DNA of 64,000 nucleotides, taken from positions 7,382,501 through 7,446,500 of the forward strand of contig JAILWY010000008.1 in the NCBI GenBank assembly GCA_022113835.1, written 5' to 3'. Source of the stretch: Atopsyche davidsoni. Lineage: Eukaryota > Arthropoda > Insecta > Trichoptera > Hydrobiosidae. Every line of letters starts with the position of its first letter. Position 1 is the stretch's first letter. Shown in pieces: positions 47,701 to 60,150 of this stretch. The notes beneath the pieces were generated by a model, which saw only the letters and a list, made by a program, of their open reading frames with translations, had not been told where the DNA came from and did not search any database. The translations under genes were made by a program, and so were the position numbers.

Positions 47701-50700
47701 GACTTGCATCATACTGAGAAGATCTATGGCACAGTTCTGGAAGCAAGTTCTTTCCTCTGATTGATCACAATATTTCTTGCAAAATATCCAACCAATGATA
47801 TCAGAGCGAATTGACATTTTCTCTTTATTATTCTAGTGGTAGTGATCTAGATTAAGAATAAGATATAAAATATATTTTAAAAATATTAGATGCCATGGAA
47901 ATCTTTGACTGGAGCCAGATTCATCACGAGTTTCAGACGAGTGAATTCCGGAGACATACTTCCACTCCTCTGCTCCAGTTTTAGAACTCTGATAGGAGGC
48001 TGCATTAGTAAATAACTATAGAGGAAAGATATTCGAATAAAAATATTTTAAAAATAAGCAGGTATAATGTAACAATACAACAAAAGCTATTTGGTTAGTG
48101 AAAATAAATTAACAAGTCGTACAAATAAATATGATGATGAGCCGAGGTGAATCATTCAGTGATAAAAGAAAACTATATACTAGGATGCAGTTTTTAATAA
48201 GATGCGTATTATTTGTCGGGGATAGCACAAAGCAAAATAAAAGTATAAAAGTGAATGCCTCATTACCTATGGAAGAAATGTGCATAAAATCAATCCAGAC
48301 ATTTCAGGGACAAACAGAAAAAAACACTTATTGAATATCTATAATACTAAGGAATGTGTGTAACATAATTTTTTTTCTTCAAAGATAATGAAATGTTAGT
48401 ACGATAACTTGTCTTTGAACAAATAAAATTATTGTATTTAAGACAACAAACATGCAACATACACAATACCAATCATATTTATTGTTTGTACTATAAATAT
48501 TATTTTACTAAGAAACCCATTAAAATTAACCTTATTAGAAAGTTTCACAACTATTGAGGCTTTGGAAAATGTAAGTTTGGTTTTTAGTAGAACGTTTTGA
48601 AGTAAATGATGTAAAAATATTATATTTCTTTGTATTGTAATTATTATACATATTGATATGGATGTGGAATTTGCGCCAGTGGTTGGAAGTCTGGAGTACG
48701 GTCAAACTAATAAGACTGACCCGGAAAGAGATATGTTCTGTGAGAAGGTCAATAACTTCCTTTGAAGAGAGGTACCCGATGAAGATACAAATCGATAGCC
48801 CAAGCGCATCTTCTTAGTACACATAAAATATTCTTCATGTCGACTGTAATTGCTCCCACTAGTTGAAGAGTGCGTAGCACCGATGAATGAATCAGATATA
48901 AGTTTTTGGGATCATATGGTTCCCCATGAAAGTGCAAGCTTCTAAGCGTACATGGAAATGAAACTATTTTATAAAAGGTCTCTTAATTGAGACCTCCTCA
49001 CCTGAAGGTTGGACAAAAGTCTTAAGAAATGTGGCATAGGCCTTGCAGCCGAGCTGGACTGAGTAGAGTGCGTCATGTCCTCGGAGATTTTCGACATTTG
49101 CGAAGGAACCGCTTCTTCCTGTTTCATTCAAATCCAAATACGCAGCAAGAAATAGACACAAAATATTTATAGGTTAGTAATAATATATTATATCTAACTA
49201 CAAGATAGACAACAATTTGTTTAGTAAATAGTGTTCACTAAATAACGTTACAAAAATTTAATTTAAAGGGTTTCAAAACAACAAGTCTCAATAAATATTT
49301 ATGGCCCACTTATAACTGGTGATAATTTAAAATTTAATTTTCTGTTGAAAATTATTATGGGCAAGACAATGATTAATTATGAATAAATTATTCTCCATTA
49401 AATAATACTTCTTGCAGAGATAAACAGTTATAAAATATGATTTTCTATGGGGTCGTCTTTTCTTACATGGAATACTAAGTAAGAATAAGTATTATTTGAT
49501 ACAAAATAAGTTCAAAAGTATATTAGATATCTCTAATTTTTGTTGAAATTAAAAGTAAAATTATTCTCCCATACAATGCAGCCATAAATAAACTAAAGAC
49601 TGTTAATAAAAAGAAATGCTACACAGTGTTAGTATTTTAAATAAATTTAATTTAATTATAAATATTTTAACCTGTTTTAAAAAAGACAAACGTGTAATAT
49701 TTTATAGAAGATAAGTAGAAGGTTCTGGAAGTAACTCACAGCATCATGCCCGGAGCCAGGTTCCTTGTCGTAGTCATCTTCTGACTGAGGATTGTACCTG
49801 ATTGGCATCTGAGAAGTGGTCTGCAACTAAAACATTATAATATTTATATAGAAACTCAAGTATTTTGATTAATCAGAAAACACCCCACGATTTAATAGTT
49901 TTTACAATTGCTTAATAACTAACAAGTACAAAGTTATATCTTTTTAAATGAATATTGCATTTACAATATACAGTTTTTTTTTTAATAATTGGTTCTATAC
50001 AAGTTCTTGGTTGTGTAAAAAAAATACCTGTCTTTCTCTTTCTTTCATTTTTTCTCGTTCTTTCTCTCTTGCCTTCTCCTTCCTCTCTCGTTCCTTCAGC
50101 CTGTTGATGGAGGCTTGATCAGGCCCCGGTCTCATCTCGTGTGACTGGTCTTCTCCTCCGTTGGTGCCTGTGAAGGGCCTGTACCTCTCGTCGTTTCTGT
50201 AAGCGTTTTGAAACGTTTTGAAATATTTTCAAATATAACGATAAACAGAAGAATTAAAAGGTTAATTTTTTTTTAATATTCATGCAGTTAGTATAAGAAA
50301 ACCACAAGAAAAAGGCAACAAAGCCATGGATGGTGTTATCGAGATATTTTGAAAGAAGTACGTTTTATTAAAGTCCCAATATTGCACTAATTAATTTTTT
50401 TATCACGTCTTGAGGATACTTAATTTTTAATTTGTTTATTTATTAATTATGAAATTAATCAAATTGTAACCAAACAGATGATAAATACAAATTAATCTTA
50501 AGTCCGACTGTGACATTGCCAAATTTTATTTACCATAGTACACCAGTTTGTTTTTTGAGGTTATTGTCACCTGTAACTTCGAGAATCGATATGGCAAATG
50601 AAGATTGACAAAGTGTCTAGAACATCAAACCAATTAAGTTCAACTTGCTATTTGTGGTGTAGGTAGGTCATACATAACAAATCGTGTATCATGTATCATG

Positions 50701-53700
50701 TCAAATTCACCTCTTGTGGTCTTCATAGTAATATTTGATAAAGCAAGTAAAAGTATGTGTCATATGGTTCAAAGAGAATTATAATCAAAGTGTATTTATA
50801 TAATTTAAAACCATTTCGAGTCATGAGGCCTTTTCTAACAGATAAAATAAACGCATTTATTTAATGTCGTGTAACTCTAACGAATATCACGTTTGTACAG
50901 GTTTTCGCAGGTCTTTTGACAACGTGGAATCAAATATGAATAAAAATATTATTATTATAGTTTGTATAAGCTAGCTGGATTTCACAGATTGTTTATATCT
51001 ATCTAACAAGATAGGCTAGACATGATTATTATTCATTAGTTCAATGATTTGAAAGATTCAGTCATATTGAAAGTCTGCAAGTGTAAATGATATTAAAGCT
51101 GTTTCGTGCTCTTCATAAAAAAAAATGCTCTCTTTTTGGATAGATAGATTTATAAATAATTCAAGCTTGCTATTTTAGTCCAATTGGTTGCATTTTTTTT
51201 GGTATTAAATTCTTAGTCACATCTGCATATAAAAAAGTCTCATGAGATCAAGGTGGTAACGGTTTAGCACACTAATGGTAAACAAATCTCGTGTTAAGTG
51301 TTGTGCTTGGGGTGTTGGTAATAATATAATATTTAAAAATAATATTGTTAGGTACATGCCTATAATACCTGTCAACAGAGTCGTTCGGGTCGTCTAAAGG
51401 GTTTGGGCGTTGTCGTTCTATTTCTTCCGAACTGGGAAATTCCCCCGGTCTCTGTTTAACAATGAGATTCAGCTCCGCTGATGACTTCCCGGCCACGCAC
51501 GTGTACACTCCTGCGTCTTGGAACTTGAGCTCTTGTATTCTTAATGCTCCCTGAAAGATTATTGATTACTCCATATGATATAGCACAAGTGATGAAATGA
51601 TGTATAAAAAGCAGCAAGTGAAATATGATGAAGGCTGCACATTAATCAAAGGTTCTTAACCCCTTACAACCACTTGTTAGTAATAAATACAAGCGCACAA
51701 ATTAACAAACCTTTCTGCCATCAATGATCAAGCCGAAATAGATAATGTAATATTTACCTTCTTGGACATTTTAAACTTCTTGGACTTTGTAATGTACTTG
51801 TTGTCTTTAGCCCATTCGATTTTGGTCCGATTAAATCTCTTCACGGGGCATTTTATCTTTATTTGGGTTCCATAAAAAACCGTCGCTGAGCCGCCGATTT
51901 TTAAAGTAACCTAGAAGCAATGTAACATTAATATTTATAAGTTTATAAAGAATAACACGATGTCATTAGTCATCTCTCATAATTCGTAGAATGCTTGAGA
52001 AATATGTACGTAATAACAAAAGCTACCTTCTTTTTCTTCGGATCGTGCTGAATATACGAAGTGTTTGAAGTGGCTATGCTGGGTGTGGAAGTATCAAGAA
52101 CACATCCTTTGGTGTGGCACGGCTTGGTCGAAGGGGGCTTCCCTTGAGGGCACATAGAGTCAGGCCTTTCTACAACATGAGACTGCGCCATGACTTGCTT
52201 GCATTCAACCTGAGAAGGGGAAGATACACATTTATGATAATTTTATTATAACCCTGCAATTTTCATAGACTGGAATAGTTGCTTGGTTTATTTCCAGCAT
52301 GGCTTGAAGAAATATGAAGCTTGGGTGTTGCACTACAATGATAGTTACCCGTCGCTCCTTGACGCCACCACCACACTGCTTGGAGCACTTGGACCATTCA
52401 GTTGTGTGCCAACGCACGGGGCAGTCCAAGACGTTACAGTACTGCCTGTCTGGGGGAGGGGGCTGGGGGCACATGTTGTTCGGAACGATAACTGTGTTAC
52501 CGCCTCCTCGAGTCACCTATCAAATAGACATTTTTACAATTGATATAATATAATACTACAAAATGTTTAAGCATGTGACCAATTAGCTTATGAGAATGTG
52601 TGTTAAGGGCTATGAAGGTTTTTAATTTACCTCATGAATGCAGCTGACTTCCCTTGTTTGAATACCGATTCCACAAGATTTGGTGCACGGAGAGAAGTCT
52701 GAATAATTCCACCTGAAATATAAAAATATAAATTGCCCAACTGAAAAATAATGCAAGTTATTTTTTATGTCTTATATTTATATTAAAGTGCTTCTGCTAT
52801 TACCCTCTAAAATAAAATTAGTTCCTAAGTTTTCAGTAAGTTAAATTAAACGGATTTACTTAGTTTCCGCTTTGTAGGTATGAAATAGTCTAATACTTAC
52901 TATTATAAGTAAAAATAATGATTGAAGTAAGAATTTTAATGCAAGCTTACCTTGGAGGACAAGGATGATCGTTGCAAGTTCTGATTCTATTTTCAGGTTT
53001 AGTTTCTGGGGTGCACAAGTATGGGGAGACCATCTTCTGAGTATCCTCTCGAACGCAATTAACGATAAGTTCCTATGGTTACAACAATAAAAAGAAAACT
53101 CAGTTTCAAATTGAACTTATTGATTAATTTGAAAAGCAATATACTGAGTTAACGTAAATTACCTGAACACCGCCGAGGCAGGATGCACTGCAGTGTGTGT
53201 ATCCTTGTTCCCTCCAGGAATATGATTTTCCTGGAGTACCCGGTGCCACTCTGATGTTTGGATCGCCGTAACTTGAAGACCTTCAAATTTTATTTGATTT
53301 ATACATCTTTAGAAACTTAACAAATATAACATTCTTCAAACTCTTTGATAAATATAGTGAGAGTAATATTATTAAATAATTCAAATGATAGGCTCATATA
53401 TTATTGCCAAGTGAAATCGCATGTACTTTGCAACTTTAAAAAAAAAATATTATGTGGTTTAAAGCTATTGGAGTTAAATTATTGGGAATTGATTGAGATT
53501 ATAAGTAAATGATGTAAGATTGATAAAATAGATATCTTTGTGCGTACTTCTATCACCAACAATGGATCAGGTATTTATTGCTTTAGTTAATTTTTTTTCT
53601 TTAAATGATTTGGTGTTATTATTGTTGCAACATTTTATCATTCTACATTGTATCAAATTGAATGGTACAGTATTGGTTTAATATAATTTATGGGTAAAAA

Positions 53701-56700
53701 CAGAGCTTATAAATTTATATCCAACTAGCAAGAAAGCCAAGACATGTTATTGTGTCTGATATTCAGTTTTGCGTCTAACTTTACTTTTGTAAAACAAAAC
53801 ATGAAATTTGACAACTCTTCAGTACATAGTAATTATACTTATAATAATAATACAATTTAGGGAATTGTTATATTCGGTATCAAAACACTTATAGATTATT
53901 ATTTAAAAGTGAATAAATATATATTTTGAAAGGATAAACCATTTAGGTGTATAATATTTATGATCATAATACAATTAATTACACATGCTATTGAATGCTA
54001 CTTTTATTGATAAGTAAATATTAAGTAATTTGTTAAGCACTCAGAATCACACTGGGCCAAAATTAATTATATCTTATATTTTATATCCTTGTTTATTGAA
54101 TCACAGCAATAAAATGACACCGTATAAATCAAATAGTAATAAAATTAGGATGAAGGAAAGTATAACAACTATTTGGGATATTTTATATATTATAATTCTA
54201 ACCGATAAGTGTCGCTCGGGTAAAGTGCTGGCGCATTGGAATCCCCGTATGAAGTTCCGTATGCCATCGAGCACGGTTCCATCACGCATCTCTCAGTTTC
54301 TTCACTCGGCTTAGGTCCAGTGCATTTATAATCAGGTAACTTAGCAATGGTGCGGCTGAACTCCAAGAATATCTTGCAGTGGACTTCTCTCTTCCGGAAG
54401 CCCTCCCCGCAGGTGACGCTGCACGGGCCCCAGTCTGCGTCTTTTATGAAGCTGTCGAATGTAACCGTGAAATGAAATCTCCCACGATTTGAATGATGAA
54501 TAGCGTTTCAGCAAAATTCAATTTGATTTCTTAAAATAATATTTTTTTACAGAACAAGTTGTGTTCAGAAAGTTTTTGCCGAGTCGACGGAAATAGCTTC
54601 TATGAAATGCTTAGGATATTTTATAATTGAGGTGATTTGATTTTAACAGTTCAATATCTTGAAATCAAATTTCACTGAAACCAAGTGCAACAGCAATGAA
54701 GTTCATGATTTTGTATGCCAATATAAGTAATTGTTAACTAGTTAATTAGTTTATTTTATCTCAAAAGCTTAGTTAGTAATTAGTTTTAGTATTAATAGTT
54801 CACAGAGTATTATATGTTTATTTATAATTCTTAGCATGGGTTGGATATTATTTATATTTGACATTGGCATAAATAATCACATACAATCAAATATATTTCC
54901 ATAGAAATTGATACGTCTTCTAAAAACACACAAATTAATATTAATTATTACAAAATGATTCTAAGAGACTTGCTTATCAATTTCTACAGTAAATTCTTTG
55001 AGAATGTTGCTAAAAAAGAACAATTTCAATATTTTTTGCTCACAACATGCGGGCAAATGGCTTTAGGTTGCATTCAGGTGGCAGGCTCTATGAAACATTC
55101 TATCTGTTGTCAAACAAACAGTTGACAAACGTGCAGACCTTCATCCCCCAAACACAATCCAACGATTCAACGCGTGTAAATAAAGGTTACGTTCACAGCT
55201 TAACTCTTGGTCAATCAATCACAACTAAACTTGATTGACTGTAAACAAAAAATACCACCTGTTAAGAAAGTGGCTTTTGGGTCATAATGTTTTATCAAAA
55301 TAATATTGTTACTTAAATGTTTTCTGTATAATATATCACCGAGAGATGTGAAATAATTTTATGTTGAGAATTTCAACTATTCATTAGTTGTTTTTCCATA
55401 GCAACAGAGGATCTTCAATTTCAAAGATCACACACCTTCATATTTAGTATCCGAAGATTTATGTTGGTATTATTTTTTTATTGATTGACCAAAGTTAAAA
55501 GTGTGAACGTTGCATATGTGTGAATTTTGTAGATATTTATAACAGCACAGTATCGCTACGTTACAGTAAAAGTTATTTTTATTCAGTTTTGCTTAAGAAA
55601 CCATATTTTTAATAATCGTTTTTTTCGAAAAGTTAAGTAGGATCAAAAAGGTAAATTTTTGAAGGAATGTGTTTTATGTCTTATTGTAGTTTTAATTTGT
55701 TGAATTCCTAATAAGTAAAATGAAGTACAAAATAATACATAGCAAATAGCCAAAGTATATTCCGGTCCAAAGAGGTTTTTTTTTTTTTTAATACTAGGGC
55801 TGAAAGTTGTTATTTCATTTTATTGCATACAATGAGAAATTATTGCCTGCATGCTGAAAAATGCACCCGTTAGTTTGATGCTTGAGGGACATTTTTTTTG
55901 TTTATCAAGAAAACGGTATTGTAAAATAGTTTTTAGTTTATTAAGATATTTTTTTAAATAATTAATCATTTATTGGCAATAATGGATAAGAAAGTCGATC
56001 AGCACAAGACTCAGTCCCTTCAGGTCGCCGGTTGACACGGGTTTCCGGTACAATAATGCCACATCTTTGTTACGTTCCCTCGCCTTTTATTAATATTTAA
56101 GGCTCCTACGTGTTGACCTCACTTATGCGCGGATATATCTTGATACACCCGCAAAGATTTTTTCGTAAATATAGCGCGTGGCTCTGCACTAAACTTGAGT
56201 TACAACAACACATTCAAATAAAACGATTTCGTGTTTTTGAAAAAAATAAACTATGCAAAGCTAAACACAAAAACTCGGAGCCTCTGATTTTAAAATATAA
56301 ATAGCCCGACATGAATAATGGCAAAGCAAAAATGTCAATTATTTTCCTGGTTACTGAGCAATAACACGTCGACTCACAAAAGTTCGCAGGGTAATAAAAA
56401 GATTCGAGGTGTCGCATCGAAATTGAAGATATTTTAAAAGCGGGTAAGATTGTGTTTTTGAGGTTTTTGTAGAGGCGTAATGAATATTTTCCCGAAACCT
56501 GCGTCGCAAAATGGCGTTTTTAAAAGCTCTTTCGGTGCCGAATTTCGTCTGGCCTGTAAATAATAAAATCCCCAACGCACGGCGCCGGGGAGGCTCCACT
56601 AATCTGGACTTTCTCTCTTACTTACGACCAACTTATGAATAATAGAGTCGGATCGCTCCCGCGGGAAATTTAGCACATACGAATTGTATTAAATATTTTA

Positions 56701-59700
56701 TATTAATTTTGTCAAATTTTATTAAGCGACTCGCTCCACCGCTGATGTTTGATTTTGTAAGAAAATATCAAACGTATAATTAACATTGTAAATATCGCAT
56801 ACTGTGTACTTTGAGGTTTCCTGATTTAAGCCTACACATCTCAGAAAGATAAATAGCTCAAAACACGTGTTCCCTGTTTTATTGCTGATAAACATTAAAA
56901 AAAAAAACACTGTAGACGAAAATGCTGTATTATGGAAACAACTAGTAATAATTAATTATGTATTATTTCAGTGTAGTATAAGACTACTGTACACTTAGCA
57001 ATAAAACACATTGATCTTGTTTTGGACTCCAAACAAACCAGTGGTCAGGTTTTCGTGGCAAAAAGTGTACAATCATTCGAACAAGAAATTTAATAAAAAT
57101 ATATGGCTATTTATAAGGCTTTATAATGGTTTAATTTGAATTTTCTCTGCCGTGGCTCAGACTATCGACCGGCCGTCGATCAAATTCCTCCCTAATGGAC
57201 ATCCCCGGTAGAGCTGAATATTTGATGTGCCCGGCGCTGCCATTTCGCTCCAGCCTTCCCAACCTTCGCCATTTTGGATGAATTGAACAGGAGAGGATCA
57301 ATTTTGAATATTTTTTTTTTGAATTTTATACCTATCGAGCGCTTCAGATTCGGTTTTTAACCGTCTGCTTCCGTATGGGAAAGATTTTGTAACTCTATTT
57401 TTCCGCTACGTACCATTAGAAGTAGAAATAAATAACCTCACTTCTTTGTAAAAGCGACTCTAGCATTTAATTTGTTGTATTTTTTTGGAAGCGTTTTTCG
57501 TCCCTTTGAACCTGGAGGCTTTGTATCTTTGCAGAATACAAAAATTGCTTCCTTTCACAAGAACTTGGCGAGTGTCTAACCACTGAGCCACGAGACTGTT
57601 AAACTGCACGAGAAATGTCTTAAATAGAAATAACACGCAACAAATGATCTTATTGCAGAATTGCGATATTTATAAAAACGAAGTGTTAAGTAGATTAAGT
57701 AACTCATAGCCGCAGGGTAAATTCTATAAATTAAATGTAAATTTTCCGGAAATATGTATCTTCGTCAATGCAATAACCTACACAAATCAATAAGTAGAGG
57801 ATATGTAATTTACTGTTTGATAAATATTAAAAAGCAGTTGCAGTGGATAAATTAAAAAAAAATCCGTGTCGAGTCTGTAAAAATTTAGAAAAAAATAAAA
57901 CGAAAGAAAAAGAAACATACACTTGGAGGTGAGACAGTCCGAAAGAGGAGTTCAGAAAAAAGAATCAAGACAAAACAATTTCTACCAAAGCCATATAAGA
58001 GACAAATGCAGATTTGTGCAGATTCCAAAAGGTAATGTGCTCGGTGCTCGGTGTTCAAGATTTGGTTGTTTGCATTAAAAAGACAGAAAGAAAAGGTCAT
58101 GTTTCATGATGCACGCCGGGAAGGTCGTACAACGCGATACTGTGATACAAGAAAGCAGCAAAGAAGACGTCGGTTGAAAGTTAAAAGAGGGGTTGAGTCG
58201 ATGCCGAAGTTTGCGGTTAAGTTGTTTGCTTCTCGGCCAGTATCTCCGCGTTTTACAACCTTCCGTGGCGGAGGCTTCAGACGATGTTTTGAACACAAGT
58301 GGAAGACCTTCGGGTTCACTGTGCACAGAAGGGAAGCGGTGCGTCATAGAACTTCGTGGTGGAAAGTCAGAAATCTCGAGGAACACAAAAAGAGGGTAAC
58401 GAAAGAGTGTGAGTGAAATGAAACTCGAAGGGGAAAAAATAATAATCTAAGGTGTTGCCAGGATTCAATGATACAATTAACACTTTCCCTGAAAAATAAG
58501 AACCTAAATGTTAATATAACAACACAGATATAATGAAAATTCAAATTGTATCGCGTTGAGATCTAAACGCTTCTGTTGCGGATATTGTTGATAATAAAAC
58601 GGAAAATGAAACAGTTTCCAGCAGTATTGGCAGAGCTGTCAAAACTTGGCCCTTAACTTTAAATATTCAATGCATTTAACTCGGGGGATGGAGCTGTTTA
58701 CCTACAAATTCGTATTGTTGCCAGTCTGCTTGGACTCGTGTAGCTTCGTGTTGTTTGTAAATGTATTAGGCGAGCACAGTAGATTCGGTTTATCGGATGA
58801 GATAGCAATAAAATGAGAATTGTGTATACTTTGTACAAGCGATAAAAATGATATTATCTCTTTTATATTTAATAATTCAAATAAGCTTTGAAAGCTTAAA
58901 CCATCACGAGTTTTCAAGTGTTAAAGATAATTATCGAGCCTACTGTGCTTTGGACGAGATTTATATTTTTGAGGATATATTTTTGTGGCATTCTACACAC
59001 TGCCGAATAACGGTTTTGTTCATTTAATAAATATACAACTTGGGGGGGGGGGGGGGGGCACACACAACCACAAATTCATCTAATCGGGACACAACTAATT
59101 CTAAAAAATAAAAATGATAAATACGAAAAAAATTAAAATTTCAACTTGTGGCAGAAACGAAAAACAGTTGTTTAAATTTTTTTTTCGAGATAATTTATTT
59201 GGGCTTTGGATGCTTAAAATGCATCACTAGTTCTTAAAAACATTAAAAATCGATACAATGCACGTGGATTTTAAACGGGTTTTTTTTTTTTTTATTTTTG
59301 TGAAAAAAAAAAAATAATACAATCTATCTAGCCGCAATAAACACCCTGTTTACTGAAAACTGTACATGTTTCATTTCGTTGAATTGTTTTGTTTCAATCT
59401 ATATGTAAAGGGATCACACAAAAACGTGAGAGGGAAATAAATAAATATATGTAAAATATAAAAAAAGTGCGCCACACTGTACTACGCCATTCGTAAAACA
59501 ATCGCCCAACCTAAAACGAACAGTAACAAAGTTGGTCTGCATGGAGCAAATATTTGGTAAGGGACAGATGTATCCAAAATGAATGTGGTGTGAGAGAGAA
59601 AGGAAATAATTATCTTGCTATAGGGATTCCCGCCGATTTCAAAATTACTTCACGTTCCAAATTTGAAAAAAACACTCGCTGTTGGTCACGTCAAATGTCT

Positions 59701-60119
59701 GTTCTGAATTTGAATATCAACAGGTTATTTCTTTTCATCGGTTGTCCTTCGCGCGGCACCGCCGGCCCCGTGACGTCACCGAGCCTTCCGGAGCCGAGAC
59801 TTCCGGATCCTGTAGGCGCTCGGGGGCGGGTGGGGCCCGCAGTGCCGCGCGGCTCACTCTCGCATGCATGACGCTTTCGAAACAGTCTCTCGGCGGTCCA
59901 CCAGATTGTTAGAAGCCGATGCTTTCGGGTGGTGGAGTATTGGAATGGTCTTTAATCGTAGGGAAGGCCTATGTATATATATATGTATTTGGATGCAATG
60001 TAATTTGTATGGGTTTTGTACGATACCTCACGTATAACCAGCCGCAAGCAAAGAATATTTTATAATTGCTGGAAAAAAACAAGGAGAAACAGAGTACTCA
60101 GACTTCAGAAGGGTTAGTT

Positions 60120-60150
<31 letters not shown>

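Noticed and set aside
47895..48000. Possible extra ADAMTS-like exon (TGCAG acceptor, GTATGT donor)
   Set aside because: A 40-nt exon would break the reading phase between the flanking exons, which join correctly without it.
58051..58416. Overlapping ORFs of 121 (+) and 103 (-) codons
   Set aside because: No recognisable motif, Arg-rich in both directions, inside an intron whose flanking exons join in phase.
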